This document shows, one piece after another, positions 46,001 through 57,014 of a DNA stretch of 64,000 nt; positions within the stretch are counted from its first letter, which is position 1, and the number at the start of each line of letters is the position of its first letter. The notes under the pieces were generated by a model that made no database searches, was not told where the DNA came from, and worked only from the letters and a program-made list of their open reading frames with translations. Made by a program: the position numbers and the translations under genes. Source of the stretch: Posidonia oceanica (taxonomy: Eukaryota > Streptophyta > Magnoliopsida > Alismatales > Posidoniaceae); contig JAZBRS010000026.1 in the NCBI GenBank assembly GCA_037176725.1, positions 152,035,501-152,099,500 of the forward strand. The letters run 5' to 3'.

Positions 46001-46800
46001 CCCCGCTTTTTGTCGCTGATATGCGTCTCAGTCGACAACTCGCTTTCCAGCTCTGCATTTTGTCGCTGATATGTGTCTCGGTAGACAACTTGCTTTCCAG
46101 CCCTGCATTTGGTCGCTGATATGCGTCTTGATCGACAACTCGCTTTCCAACCCCGTGTTTTGTCGCCGATATACGTCTCGGTCAACAACTCACTTTCCAG
46201 CCCCACGTTTTGGTGCCGATATGCGTCTCGGTCGACAACTCGCTATCCAGCCCAGCGTTTTGTCGCTGATATACGTCTCGGTCGACAACTCGCTATCCAG
46301 CCCCGCGTTTTGTCGTCGATTTGTGTCTCGATCGACAACTCGCTTTCCAGCCCCACATTTTATTGCCGATATGCATCTTGGTCGACAACTCACTTTCCAG
46401 CCCTGCGTTTTGTCGTCGATATGCGTCTCGATCGACAACTCGCTTTCCAGCCCCCCGTTTTGTCGCTAATATGCGTCTCGATCGACGACTCGCTTTCCAG
46501 CCCCACGTTTTGTCACCGATATGCGTCTCGATCGACAACTCGTTATCCAACCCCGCGTTTTGTCGTCAATATGCGTCTCGGTCGACAACTCGCTATCCAG
46601 CCCTACGTTTTGTCGTCGATATGCATCTCGATCGACAACTTGCTATCCAGCTCCGTGTTTTGTCGCCGATATGCGTCTTGGTTGACAACTCGCTATCCTG
46701 CTCCGTGTTTTGTCACCGGCACGCGTCTCGATTGACAACTCGCTCTACGGCTCTGTGTTTTTATCACCGACTTGCTTCTCAATTGACGAACTCACCTTTC
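43071..46800 (+). repeat. 50-bp minisatellite array, about 74 units, three subtypes
   Basis: The period is 50 bp (occasionally 49 or 51). The shared core is GACAA(T/C)TCGCTTTCC, then a variable CC-rich part, then GCGTTTTGTC and TTCTCGGT or CGTCTCGG. Subtype 1 has AGGCTTCTCGGTTGACAATT, subtype 2 ATGCGTCTCGGTCGACAACT and subtype 3 ATGCGTCTCGGTTGACAAAC. They lie in blocks: 1 (to about 44105), 2 (to 44470), 3 (to 45230), 2 (to 45410), 3 (to 45730), 1 (to 45965), 2 (to 46730). Because stop codons are absent from most frames of the unit, many open frames of 60-208 codons appear here; they are not genes. Confidence 0.93.
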
Positions 46801-46814
46801 TGCCCTCCAACTAG

Positions 46815-47900
46815 ATCCTTTTGCTCGAGCTGGTAGCCCTAACTGCTCGGTCGACAACCGTCAAAATGTCTACTCTAGGCTGGCAGCCCTAACTACTTGG
46901 TCGAAAACCGTCAAAATGTCTGTCGAACTGGCAGTCCTAACTGCTCGGTTGACACCTGTCATATTGTCTAGCTCTTTCCTTTTTGGGCTGGCAGCCCTAA
47001 CTGCTCGGTCGACAACCGTCAAGATGTCTGCTTCGGGCTGGCAGTCCTAACTACTCGGTCGACAACCGTCAAAATGTCTGCTCAGGCTGGCAACCCTAAC
47101 TGCTCGGCTGACACCCATCATATTGTCTAGCTCATTCCTTTTCAGGCTGGCAGCCTTAACTGCTCGGATGACATCCATCATAATGTCTGCTTGCCTTGGA
47201 CCCTCACTCCGTGTGGACAAGGACCAATCTCTTTTTCTCCTTTGGGCTGGTAGCCCTAACTGCTCGGTCGAAAACCGTCAAAATATCTGCTTGGGCTGGC
47301 AGCCCTAACTGCTTGGCTGACACCCGTCATATTGTCTAGCTCATTCCATTTCGGGCTGGCAGGCCTAACTGCCGAGATGATATCCGTCATAACGTCTGCT
47401 TGCCTTGGACCCTTGCACTGTGCAGACGAGGACCAATCTCTTTTTCTCCTTCAGGCTGGCAGCCCTAATTGCTCAGTCGACAACCGTCAAAATGTCTGCT
47501 TGGGCTGGCAGCCCTAACTGCTCGGTCGACAACCGTCAAAATGTCTACTCGGGCTGGCAGCCCTAACTGCTCGGTCGACAACTGTCAAAATGCTTGCTCG
47601 GGCTGGCAGCCCTAACTGCTCGGATGACATCCGTCAAACTGTCTGGCGTTCTTTCCCAATGCCAGGAGCGTTTCAGCTACCCCTGGTATCTTCTATCAGA
47701 TACCAGGGGCATCTTTTCCGCTGCCTTTGGTATCATGCCCTCATCTCCTCTAGGCTGGCAGCCCTAGCTGCCCGGATGACATCCGTTAAAGTGTCTGGCG
47801 TCGCGGGCGGCAAGCACGATAGTCTTGTCTAGAGTTCTTTTTTGGGCTGGCAGCCCTAACTGCCCGGACGGCAAGCAAGTTAGTCTTGTCTGGTACCCCT
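46815..47900 (+). repeat. 49-bp tandem array with GGCTGGCAGCCCTAACTG core
   Basis: About 20 units, each GGCTGGCAGCCCTAACTGCT, then CGGTCGACAACCGTCAAAATG, then TCTGCTCGG-type ends, with some longer spacers (TTGCCTTGGACCC near 47191 and 47401). The core holds the palindrome GGCTGGCAGCC, and GTCGAC follows. The same core recurs at 50994, 51160, 52710 and beyond. Confidence 0.88.
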
Positions 47901-48532
47901 CTTTGCGCAAGTTTGGATTAGCTGCCAACTTGTCGCTCGGCATCGCATAGCATCCTTTTAGCATTTCTTTGCATCTCATCGCATCACATGCACAATGCCA
48001 GCATCCATACACATTGCATTTCACTGCATAACATTGCATTCTCATTGTGCTGCTACTCCCTGTAGTCATTACACCAACTCCTGCATTCCGCTTGCTCGGA
48101 CATTGCGTGCTTAGGAAATCGAACCCCTGGTTCGTGCATTGCATAAAGTGGTATCTTCAGCATCCCGCAGCTTCCTTACAGCCAGCCAGCTTAAGATGAC
48201 ACCCGCGGTAGTGCACTGCCAGGATCGCTTCGTTGGCATTATGTGCCCGACATCGCATGCACAACCACAGCATCTTGTTTTCAACATCTACATCGCCTTC
48301 GCCTAGAGAAAAGCTCAATAAATGGCACCCCCGTGCTAGAGCTCACCGCTCAGCTCACTTCGTCGTCTGGCCTTCCTATCTGTATTGCCCAGCGACCTTT
48401 TGCATTGCATTTTCCGCCACACTATCACATGCATGCATCACCCGCGTTCCCCTGGTGGAGTACAACGCAACGAGCATTAGCATCACATCATCATCATTGC
48501 ATGCATCGCATCACATCACATTTGTTGACACC
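47901..48532. other. Spacer between repeat array and LTR start
   Basis: Rich in GCATCGCATCACATGCA-type motifs. No gene or clear polypurine tract is visible before the LTR start at 48533. Such GCAT-rich sequence also precedes the LTR at 54455. Confidence 0.5.
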
Positions 48533-49400
48533 CTATTTTGACTGCTGGGAAGATGGTGGATCCTCTCGGAAGCTCGCTCGGACCTTGGGATGGCTCTCTC
48601 TCTCTCAAACCCACCTTAAAACCTCACCAAACTCCAAAACCTTCCTAAACCTCACCTAAAACCTCCCAAAACCTACACCCAAGCCCACCTAGGCCTTAGC
48701 CCACACTTAACCAAGGCCGAAAAACCAAAAAACATGCCTTTGACCACCTGGGCTCATTGGACGCCAGCATGACCAGCGTCCTACATTGGACGCGCTCTGT
48801 GCCAGCGTCCAACAAGTCGAGGACTGTAAATCACCTCCACCACCTCTGGCTAACCGCCCATCCTCTCCGCCGTCCTTCCCCACTTACTCGCCCTCCCCTT
48901 GGCCACTTACTCTCCACTCCTGGCCATCCACTACGCACCAAGCCCAGTAACTCAGCCTGCCACCGCGTCATCTCCTCCCCAGCGGACTTCCCGCTCACCT
49001 CACCCTCATTGCCACCACCTCCTGCCACAACGACTTTGGCCACCTTCGAACACACCCCACTTACTCGCCTAACATCCCTCGTGGCCTCCCCACTCACCAC
49101 GACCCCTACCAAGCCCTGCCAAAGCCTCTGCAACCTCTGCAACCTTCATAGACAACCCAACAAAACTCCTCACAACCCAACACTTCACACGATCGCCCAG
49201 ACCACCACACCCATTTGCGAGAAAAACCAGGGCTTGTGTGACCATGAGTGAACTCCCACGAAGACTCCCTGACCTTCAGCCAAGCTCCCTAGCCTTCCCT
49301 TGCATCCCAAGAGCTCACCAGAGTTCGACAACCGCCTCCTTCCACAGTGCCGGTGAGGACTGCAAACAGCCACATGAGCCGCAACCAGGTCTCAAGCCAC
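48533..49400 (+). repeat. Truncated Tat LTR start
   Basis: It begins TGTTGACACCCTATTTTGAC, like the LTR at 54455 (TGTTGACACCCCATTTT) and the solo LTRs (TGTAGACACCCCATTTTGAC). A stretch rich in CCAAAACCT and GCCCACCTAGGCC follows, then pyrimidine-rich sequence as in the first 1.2 kb of the 54455 LTR. No LTR 3' part and no primer-binding site follow; gag-like sequence begins within about 900 bp. The exact break, somewhere near 49350-49410, is not clear. Confidence 0.65.
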
Positions 49401-49408
49401 GCCCTATC

Positions 49409-50827
49409 ATGCGTCTTCGGGTCGCACCTGCTTCCTATCCTTGCATACAATTTCTGACTGTCCTACTCCTTGTCTTGCCTATCCGGATCTCCTCCATTAC
49501 CATGGGGGATCCATCCTTTGGCTCGTCGCGTCTCGTGGATTCCGAGGTTGATGATCAGTCCTCCCCTTTTCTCCTGACCGGTACCCGCCCATTTCTCTAG
49601 GCACCTCCTCCAGGAGCGCTCCCTGGTCTAGCTACCCTTGCCTCCACTCTACTTGTGGCACCTCATGCTAAGGCATAGGATCCATCCCTGCTTTCGCCCA
49701 GCGCCAGTAGACCGAATTGTCCGATGCCTCCCTTGTATGTGGGCCAGCTTCTTTGTCCTTCAACTGTGCCTTTTGAACCCGCAACTGTTATCCTTCCGTC
49801 TGGCCAGTTTGCTCCCCTGCCTCGGGGATCGTCTGTGGTATCCCATGCCGGGGTATCGCCTCCCTCCCCCACTGTGGTGTCGCGTCCACTGTCGGATGTA
49901 CCTTCGTCCCCTTCGCGTCTAGCCTTAGGTCCTCGTGCTGAGGCATCCACCTTTACCCCCTCAGGTTCCCCTGCCATGCCACCTTTGATAGCCCTACCTG
50001 GCCCGTATTTGCCCACCTTAGAGTCCTTTGTGTTCCCTGTAGCCCTTGACTCCACTGCCTTGGCAACCCTAGCCCAGTAGGTTTGGTCCATCTCCCGGCT
50101 GGCTCGAGAAATGCAGGCCCTAGCTCAGGCCATGCAGAGCCAGTTATCCGCTCTTGCACTCTCTGCCCCTGCACCATCGACACCTTTTCTGGTCGTGCCC
50201 CCTAACTGCCTTGCATTGCCTGCACTCCCTACTCCTCAAGAGTCGCAGCCAAGAGCGAAGCGCGCCCAATGCCGACTTTCTAACTTCACTCCCTTGGGTG
50301 AGTCTCTTGGTTCCTTTTTCCCCAAGGTTGTTCATCTCTTGATGCTGCTCAAGATTCGTCCACTACCGGATCCACTCCCAGCATGGTATCGAGCTCATCT
50401 GTTCCGCAGTTTCCACTAAGCCCTAGGGCACTCGACTGGTCACTGCCACACTTTGTGGGATGCCATTCAGTGCCTCGTTAACCGAGGGATTCTTCGCGTC
50501 AGCGTGCAGGAGGCAGACCTGACACGTCCGCTGGCACCGACGTACTCTGGTCTACCCGGCCATCCCTCACTTAGGTTTGCAAGCTTCGAGGATGTCGGGT
50601 CCTTCGGAGTCAGCAGTAGCACTCCCGACCTTACCTCTCCCCCGATGGATCCCTCTGGCTTCATCAGATTCACTCCAGCCCCCTTTGTTGTCCCATATCT
50701 TGAGCCTCCTGTTTCCTTGGGTCAGTCAGAATGGCCATGCCAGGATAAGAGAGCACGCTGCCAGAGACGGCAGGGCAGTGCCAGCGTCGTAGGAGCGGAC
50801 CCAGCACCTCCTTCCCGAGGTTACTGA
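49409..50827 (+). pseudogene. gag: Shortened Tat gag without capsid core, element C
   Basis: A single frame with stops at 49598, 49676 and 50078 (TAG) and 50417 (TAA). The N-terminal Pro/Ser/Leu-rich part resembles the start of the gag in element A (M-R-L-R-V-A-P against the C-A-S-S-F-R-R-S-P region). The C-terminal part aligns with A from about 41080: F-T-P-L-G-E-S-L, R-P-L-P-D-P-L-P-A-W-Y, G-H-S-T-G-H-C-H-T-L-W-D-A-I-Q, D-P-S-G-F-I. The roughly 200-codon Retrotrans_gag region present in A and B is absent, yet the frame is kept across the gap. The zinc-binding residues are damaged (R-S-F-H for C-D-F-H). Confidence 0.72.
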
Positions 50828-50991
50828 CATGTAAGTCCCTCTTACCCCCTCTTTTATTTCTTGTTTTGTCTTTTCAGTTTTTGTCGTTTTGTTTTTGCGT
50901 TTTCTTGTTTGTTAGAAAATCCATAAAAAATACAAAACACTTGAAAACCTTAAAAAACATGCATTCCTTCTTCTTCATGCATTCATCTATC

Positions 50992-51290
50992 CAGGCTGGC
51001 AGCCCTAACTGCTCGGATAGCGTCTGTCAAAATGTCTTCACCGGGCTGACAGCCCTAACTGCCTAGTGGTAGATTCGTCAACCTATCATCCTGCACATAC
51101 ATGTCACCTCACATGCACATATCCCCTCTTGCATGTACATCCCATCTTCACACATCAGGCTGGCAGCCCTAACTGCTCAATTGATGCCCGTCAAAATGTC
51201 TTTACCGAGCTGGCAGCCCTAACTGCCCGATTGATGCCCGTCAAAATGTCTTTACAGGGCTGGCAACCCCAACTGTTCGGCGATAGGTTC
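50992..51290 (+). repeat. Units of the GGCTGGCAGCCCTAACTG family, element C, first group
   Basis: Four to five units, partly spaced by unrelated TCACATGCACATATCCCC-type sequence. Each ends in GATGCCCGTCAAAATGTCTT or GGTTCGT(C/T)AAC. Confidence 0.8.
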
Positions 51291-52707
51291 GTTAACTTAT
51301 CATCTTTGCACATATCTATCACCTCTGCTTGTACATATCATTTCCTACATCATGGAAAATAGAAAACACAAAAAAATAATAAAAAAATAAAAACTACAAA
51401 AACATGCTTTCCCTTGCTGCTGGTTTTGATTTTATGTTTTTCTAAAAAGCAAAAAACCATAAAAATTAAAAAACCTACAAAGCCCAAAAACATGTATAAA
51501 ATCCAAAAAACACAGAAACATTTGTATAATCAGAAAACCTGGCTTTGGACCAACAAGCAATGCCGAGAGGATGACAAGCATTGACAATCTTAGGCTCGGC
51601 TCACCCGAGTAGTGCCATCTCTTTGTATGTGGCCACAGTGTGAGACTTAGAGCAGAACAGAACATCTCGCTGAGTTCAAAACTCCCAGAAGCGTGATCTA
51701 CCTTATCAAGAGAGTCCACCAGACATGGAGAGGACCAAAGCAGAGCAGAACATAGCTAGAGGCTACCTGTACACATTGTAGAAGCTGAAGGTGTACGCCG
51801 ACCAGTCGAACTCTTAACGTCTCACTCGAGACCGCTACCCCAAGAGGGCGAAGACATGCTTATCCAAAAGAATAGAGATCATGTCAGTCAAAGAAATATG
51901 ATAACAAGATATGCATGCTGGGCAAAAAAGAAAAATGAAGACAGAAGTTGAAGAAAGAAGGCGCCCATGAGAGGAGTGACTCGGGCAAGCATCGAAGCCC
52001 CCTCAACCTTCAACTCCAAGCACCACACTGTCAACTGCACGGGAAACATTTTTTGGAGGACCTGGTCCCACCCTCCGAGTGCAGCAGTACGCTCCAACCC
52101 CTTGTGCAAACAACAATTACATCCCTAGCAGTCTAGATGCAACTCTAGTCACTCATGACGGGAAAAGAAAAATCAATCCGTGAGCATCAAAAGCGGTAGT
52201 CTGTCCCCGAGGATTTAAGACGGAGGCTATGAAGCTACATCCAACGCTTCTGCTACCCACATGCAGCCAAAGGCTGTACTCTACAAAGCTGAGGCCTCAT
52301 CCCGAACCAAGAGTGAGAATGAGAGCCACCGACCACAACTCGGAATGGCGTTGCGCGAGGATCGAGAATCTCCTGAGTCAGAAAATGCAAAAGCATCCTC
52401 TCGGCATCAGCTACTATTATTCCAAGGCCACAAAACAACATACATGCATAATAATCTACCTTCCCTTCTCCCTGTTTTCGAAAATCGGAGTCAAGGACGA
52501 GCACTATTTTGCCTAGCCTCGCTCAGAGGCTCTACGCTTTTCAAATTTCGCCGCCCACCACGTTGGGTAGGTCTATGATGACTGGCATGTCCATTGTTTG
52601 TCACTCCGTGATGTTGCATTGCGTGCCGACACTGAGACCATTGCACACCCATACATGAGGGGTTCCCTGTTTTATCTCTGCATCATCCTGCATTCGTTCC
52701 TTGCATT

Positions 52708-53150
52708 CGGGCTGCAGCCCTAACTGCTCGACGATGGATCCGTCAACCTATCATTTTATCATTCTGCATTCAGGCTGGCAGCCCTAACTGCTCGGCGATG
52801 AGTCCGTCAATTTATCCTTCAGGCTGGCAGCCCTAACTGCTCGGCGATGGGTCCGTCAACCTATCAATTTTTCATTCTGCATTCGGGCTGGCAGCCCTAA
52901 CTGCTCGGCGATGAGTCCGTCAACTTATCATTCGGGCTGGTAGCCCAAACTGCTCGGCGATGGGTCCGTTAACCTATCATTCTGCATTCCCATGCACCGG
53001 ATTGGCAGCCCTAACTACTCAGTTGACGCCCATTAAAATGTCATGTCGCATCTACCCTTTGCATTCTCCATCGGCATTACACATCGCACGGTGAGCCCTT
53101 ACATCCATCTCACTGCATCCAGGCTGGTAGCCCTAACTATTCGGCTAGCA
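52708..53150 (+). repeat. Units of the GGCTGGCAGCCCTAACTG family, element C, second group
   Basis: About seven units carry CTGCTCGGCGATG(G/A)GTCCGT after the core and are spaced by CAACCTATCATT-type sequence and ATTCTGCATTC. Confidence 0.82.
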
Positions 53151-53610
53151 AACTCGTTAGTTTTGTCTCCACTTTGCATTCTGATGCCAAGGGTGCTTCG
53201 GCTGTCCCTTGATATCTCTCATCGATACTAGGGGCATTTTTATTTTGGCTGCCCTCTAGTATCACATCTCCATCAGCATTCGGGCTAACATCCCCAATTA
53301 TTACGGGAGCATCTACGGACCTCTGCCACACCTTCGGGTATGGTATTCCCGTTGCATTCGTGGTTACAAGTCATCCCACTTGTCACCACCTCTCTTGTCT
53401 GACAGACTCGCTGGCCTGTCACCACCTTCGATGCCAAGGGCGCTTCGGCTACCCGTTGGTATCATTCCTGATTCCAGGGGCATCTCTTTTTGCTGCCCTT
53501 TGGTATCGTCTCACCCTCATTGGGCTGACATCCCCAACTGTCACGGGAGCGTCTGCGGGCCTCTGCCGCACTTTCTGGTTTGGTATTCCCACCCTTCTCC
53601 ACCCTCATCC

Positions 53611-54115
53611 GGGCTGATAGCCCCAACTATCCGGTGATGAGTCCGTCAACTCCTTGCAGGCTGATAGCCCCAACTATCCGGTGATGAGTCCGTCAACTCC
53701 TCGCGGGCTGATAGCCCCAACTATCCGGTGATGAGTCCGTTAACTCCTCGTGGGCTGATAGCCCTAGCTATCCGGTGATGAGTCCGTTAACTCCTCGCGG
53801 GCCGATAGCCCCAACTATCCGGTGATTAGTCCGTCAACTCCTCGCAGGCCGATAGCCCCAACTATCCAGTGATGAGTCTGTCAACTCATTGCGGGCTGAT
53901 GATCCCCAGCTATCCGGTGATGAGTCCGTCAACTCCTCGTGGGCCGATAGCCCCAACTATCCGGTGATGAGTCCGTCAACTCCTCGCGGGCTGATGATCC
54001 CCAACTATCCGGTGATGAATCCGTCAACTCCTCGTGGGCTGATAGCCCTAACTATCTGGTGATGAGTCCGTCAACTCCTCGTGGGCCGATACACCCCAAC
54101 TATCCGGCGATCGGT
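53611..54115 (+). repeat. 47-bp tandem array, about 11 units
   Basis: The unit is GGGCTGATAGCCCCAACTAT, CCGGTGATGAGTCCGTCAAC, TCCTCGC. Copies start every 47 bp from 53611 with few differences. Sequence and layout show it is a derivative of the GGCTGGCAGCCCTAACTG family that has been homogenised locally. Confidence 0.9.
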
Positions 54116-54149
54116 CCATTAACATATCACCCTTTCGTCATAGTGTAAT

Positions 54150-54400
54150 AACATTCTGTTGCATATCATGGCATAGCATTGCATTCATTTGCATGTTTTC
54201 TCTGCTTTCCTCGGTTTTCCTTGTCTCCCGATTGAATAGACTAGGTGGCGACTCTGTTTTGTCTTATCTTTTGTTTTCCCTCTTTGTATCGCTCCATTCG
54301 TGAAGACCTCTCTCTCTTTCGGACCCCCACCGGTCTGGTTCCAAGGGGAAAGGGTGCATTCACAACATTGCACAACATCAGCATCACATGCTAGATAGCT
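54150..54400 (+). repeat. LTR 3'-end fragment
   Basis: GCATAGCATTGCATTC, GGTTTTCCTTGTCTCCCG, AATAGACTAGGTGGCGACTC and CGTGAAGACCTCTCTCTC follow the order found at the end of the solo LTRs (reverse complement of 32100-32240). The fragment is followed by unrelated GCATCACATGC sequence and then the LTR of element B. Confidence 0.65.
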
Positions 54401-54524
54401 ACATTTACATCACACTTTCCAGGTATCCCCAGTAGAGTCAGCAACATGCATCACTGTTGACACCCCATTTTTTTTCGATTTTTGTGCTTAATGGATCTCT
54501 CTCTGGTGGCTTCAAAACAAACCC

Positions 54525-54870
54525 TAGAAAACCCCCACAAAAAACCAAAAAATTAAAAACATAGAAAACTAGAAACCCAAACCCTAGAAACCCTAGGTCA
54601 AACCCTAGAAAAAACCCTAGGAGGAAACCTAAACCCTAAACCCTAGAAAAACTAAGTAAAAACCAAAACCCAAAACCCTAGAAAAAGCACTAGGTCACAC
54701 TCACAAAACCCTAGAAAAACCCTAGGTCAAACACTCACTAAACCCAGATTAAACCCTAGCTAAACCCTAGGGACCTATTCCCAAAACCCAAATCCAAAAC
54801 CCACTCAAAACCCTAAACCCTAAAACCTAACCCAAAACCACTTCCAAACCCAAATCCCAAAACCAAACCT
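54525..54870. repeat. Telomere-like AAACCCTA-rich block in LTR B
   Basis: Many AAACCCTA motifs with short interruptions (AAACCCTAGAAA, AAACCCTAAACCCTAGAA). This is the complementary strand of TTTAGGG, placed near the LTR start as in solo LTR 2 (whose copy lies at 36880-37160, near its own start). Confidence 0.75.
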
Positions 54871-57014
54871 AAAACCAAAATCCCCCACAAGGCCAAGCCC
54901 AATCCACCTTCCCCCCTTTTCTTTCCTTTTTTCTTTCCTTTTCTCCCTTCATCTCTTATTTTCTTTTCCTTCCTTTTTAAACCAATTCAGCCCAACCCAA
55001 CTCTTCTCCCCTTCTTTCATTTTTTTCCTTTTCTTTTTATTTCCCACACAAGCCCAACAGCCAGCCCAAGCCCATCTTCCTTCCCCCTTCCCTTCTTTCT
55101 TCCATTCTCCCTTCCTTTCTTTCTTACTTTCCTTCTTTCTTTCTTTCTTTCTTTTCTTTTTTCTTCCACACATCTGGCCCAGCCCACCTCCTCCTTTTTA
55201 TTTCTTTCTTCTTTTTTTTTTCCAAACCTTCGGCCCAGCCCACTGCCCTGCCTTCTTCTTTCTTCTTTCCCTCCTCTTCTTCCTCTCTTCAGCAGCCAGC
55301 AGCACAAACGACAGCCCCCTCCCATCACCTTCCCTCCATTTTCAAACCTCCTGACAGCCACCCACGACCACCCACAACCTCCATCACCCACCTTGACACT
55401 GCCACGACCCATGCCAACCTTCCCCCATGCCCTGCCAGTAGCCTTGACCACCTCACTGCCAACCAGAACCCATACACCCAGACCTGCATTCTCCCCTCTT
55501 CTCTACAATTCGAACCTCCAAAGCTCTCCTCCACACACCCAGAACATCTCCAGATCCTCACGCACCCAGAACACACACCCTAGAGCATTCCACAGCCTCC
55601 ACAGTGCCCCCATTGCCTAGAGAACCCATTTCCTTCCCGATTGCAACATCCCAGCCTCACCAGCACACCACAGCCACTCTCAGCACCCCAAACTCCTCCA
55701 CGACACTCCCTGAGCAACCACCCCCTCAGGCCATCCCCCACTTCAGCTCGAAACACCCAGCAACCTCCACATTTCACCACAAACACCTACGCGCCATTTC
55801 AGCCCAAAAACGACCAGAAAACCTACTCCACTCCAGAGCCCACACCACTCTGGTCCAGCTCCCTCTTCACCCTCACCGAGCCTCCACCAATCTAGAGAAG
55901 CCCGGAGAGCCATAGTCCACTGGAAGAACCAGAAATCCTCAGACTGCACCCAAAAATCTGAATCCTAGCTTCGGTGCACCAAACTCGCTTCTAGGCAGCT
56001 CCGAAGCATCCTCGCAACCCTAGGAGCATCCTCCGATCGCCGCACGCCTCCGTCGTCCTCCGCAGCACTGCAAGCTCCGCTGGACTGTCGAATGCAACTC
56101 GACGTTGCTAGCACGTGCCGGCCATCGTCACAGGTAACAGAAGTTATATTCGAGCTCCATGCATGCCTATTCTGTTTCCTAGTTAATTTGAACTAGGTTT
56201 AGAGCTTTAGCTTAGATTTTAAGCTCGACTGCTCCACCCTTCGTCTCCGGCACCGGTAGACTGCAGCAGAAGCCCGCCGAGCGCTTTCGGTTCGCTTCGT
56301 TCCTCTAGAACCCTCGCCGAGCTCCATCGGAGTGCCAGAAGCCTGCTCCAGCCCCGTGCGATCGTCGCCGCAGCCCCATGCACCCGCTCCGCCTCTGTAA
56401 CCGCCGGAGTCCTCCGCCGAGTTCGACCTAGCGTTTCAGACCTCCTCAGGCCACAGGATCCTCCCCGAAGCATCGCCGCACCTCTAGGAGACTGGTCCAA
56501 CGCTGCCCAGGCCCTTCTGCAGCCCCCAGCTCCTGCCTCATCCGCCACCTCCTCTGTAACAGCCGCCAAGGTCGTTAGGACGCCTCCGCCACCGCTGCGC
56601 CACTAGATCAGCTCCCTAAGCTTCGCCTGACCACCGGGAAGCTCACCTAGCAGCTGCCTTGCACCGCAGCAGCCCCCAGCGCCACCTCCACCTCCGACTT
56701 CCTCTACTGAAAGTCAGCTAGGTCGGCAGGGCGCTCCAGCAACTGCCGTGCGCCGCTGAAGCCACCGGAGCCTCCGCCGCAACCGTCTCCAGCTTCCCCG
56801 GGCCTCAGGCCAGCCTCCCGCACGTCGCTCCGCCGCCATGCACCCTTCTTTTCCGACGCAGGAGGCAGCAGCCCATCCTTTACTGTAGAACTGTAGATTG
56901 ACAAAGTTTCGATTTTTATGTTGGTTGATGCATTGAATTTAATTACAGTAGTTTATTTTATTTACTTTCAAATCCAGTTTCAATTCAAATTTTATTTTAT
57001 TCAGTTTTTTAACT

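Larger units (their letters stand above)
50828..54180 (+). other. Non-coding 3' region of element C
   Basis: It contains A-rich segments (50915-50960, 51360-51540), repeat arrays listed separately, and two copies of a block with TGCCAAGGG(T/C)GCTTCGGCT and AGGGGCATCT (53190 and 53430). A relative of that block lies at 47656, in element A. No pol. The layout resembles the 3' region of element A. Confidence 0.6.

Noticed and set aside
43071..46800. Regular repeat spacing reminiscent of a CRISPR array
   Set aside because: Units adjoin directly with no unique spacers, are 50 bp long, vary throughout, and lie in plant nuclear DNA inside an LTR element.
43753..46836. Many overlapping frames of 60-208 codons, e.g. 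46109-46735, with repeating peptide units
   Set aside because: They arise because a 50-bp unit lacking stops is repeated; 50 is not a multiple of 3, so three units give a 50-residue period in several frames on both strands. No start context, no domain, no kept frame.
48233..48659. Overlapping frames of 102 and 138 codons
   Set aside because: They cross the LTR start at 48533 and consist of repeat-derived His/Ser/Pro-rich sequence.
55017..55915. Frames of 103-144 codons on both strands in LTR B
   Set aside because: Pyrimidine-rich LTR sequence read on opposite strands (Pro/His/Ser against Gly/Arg/Lys); no domains.
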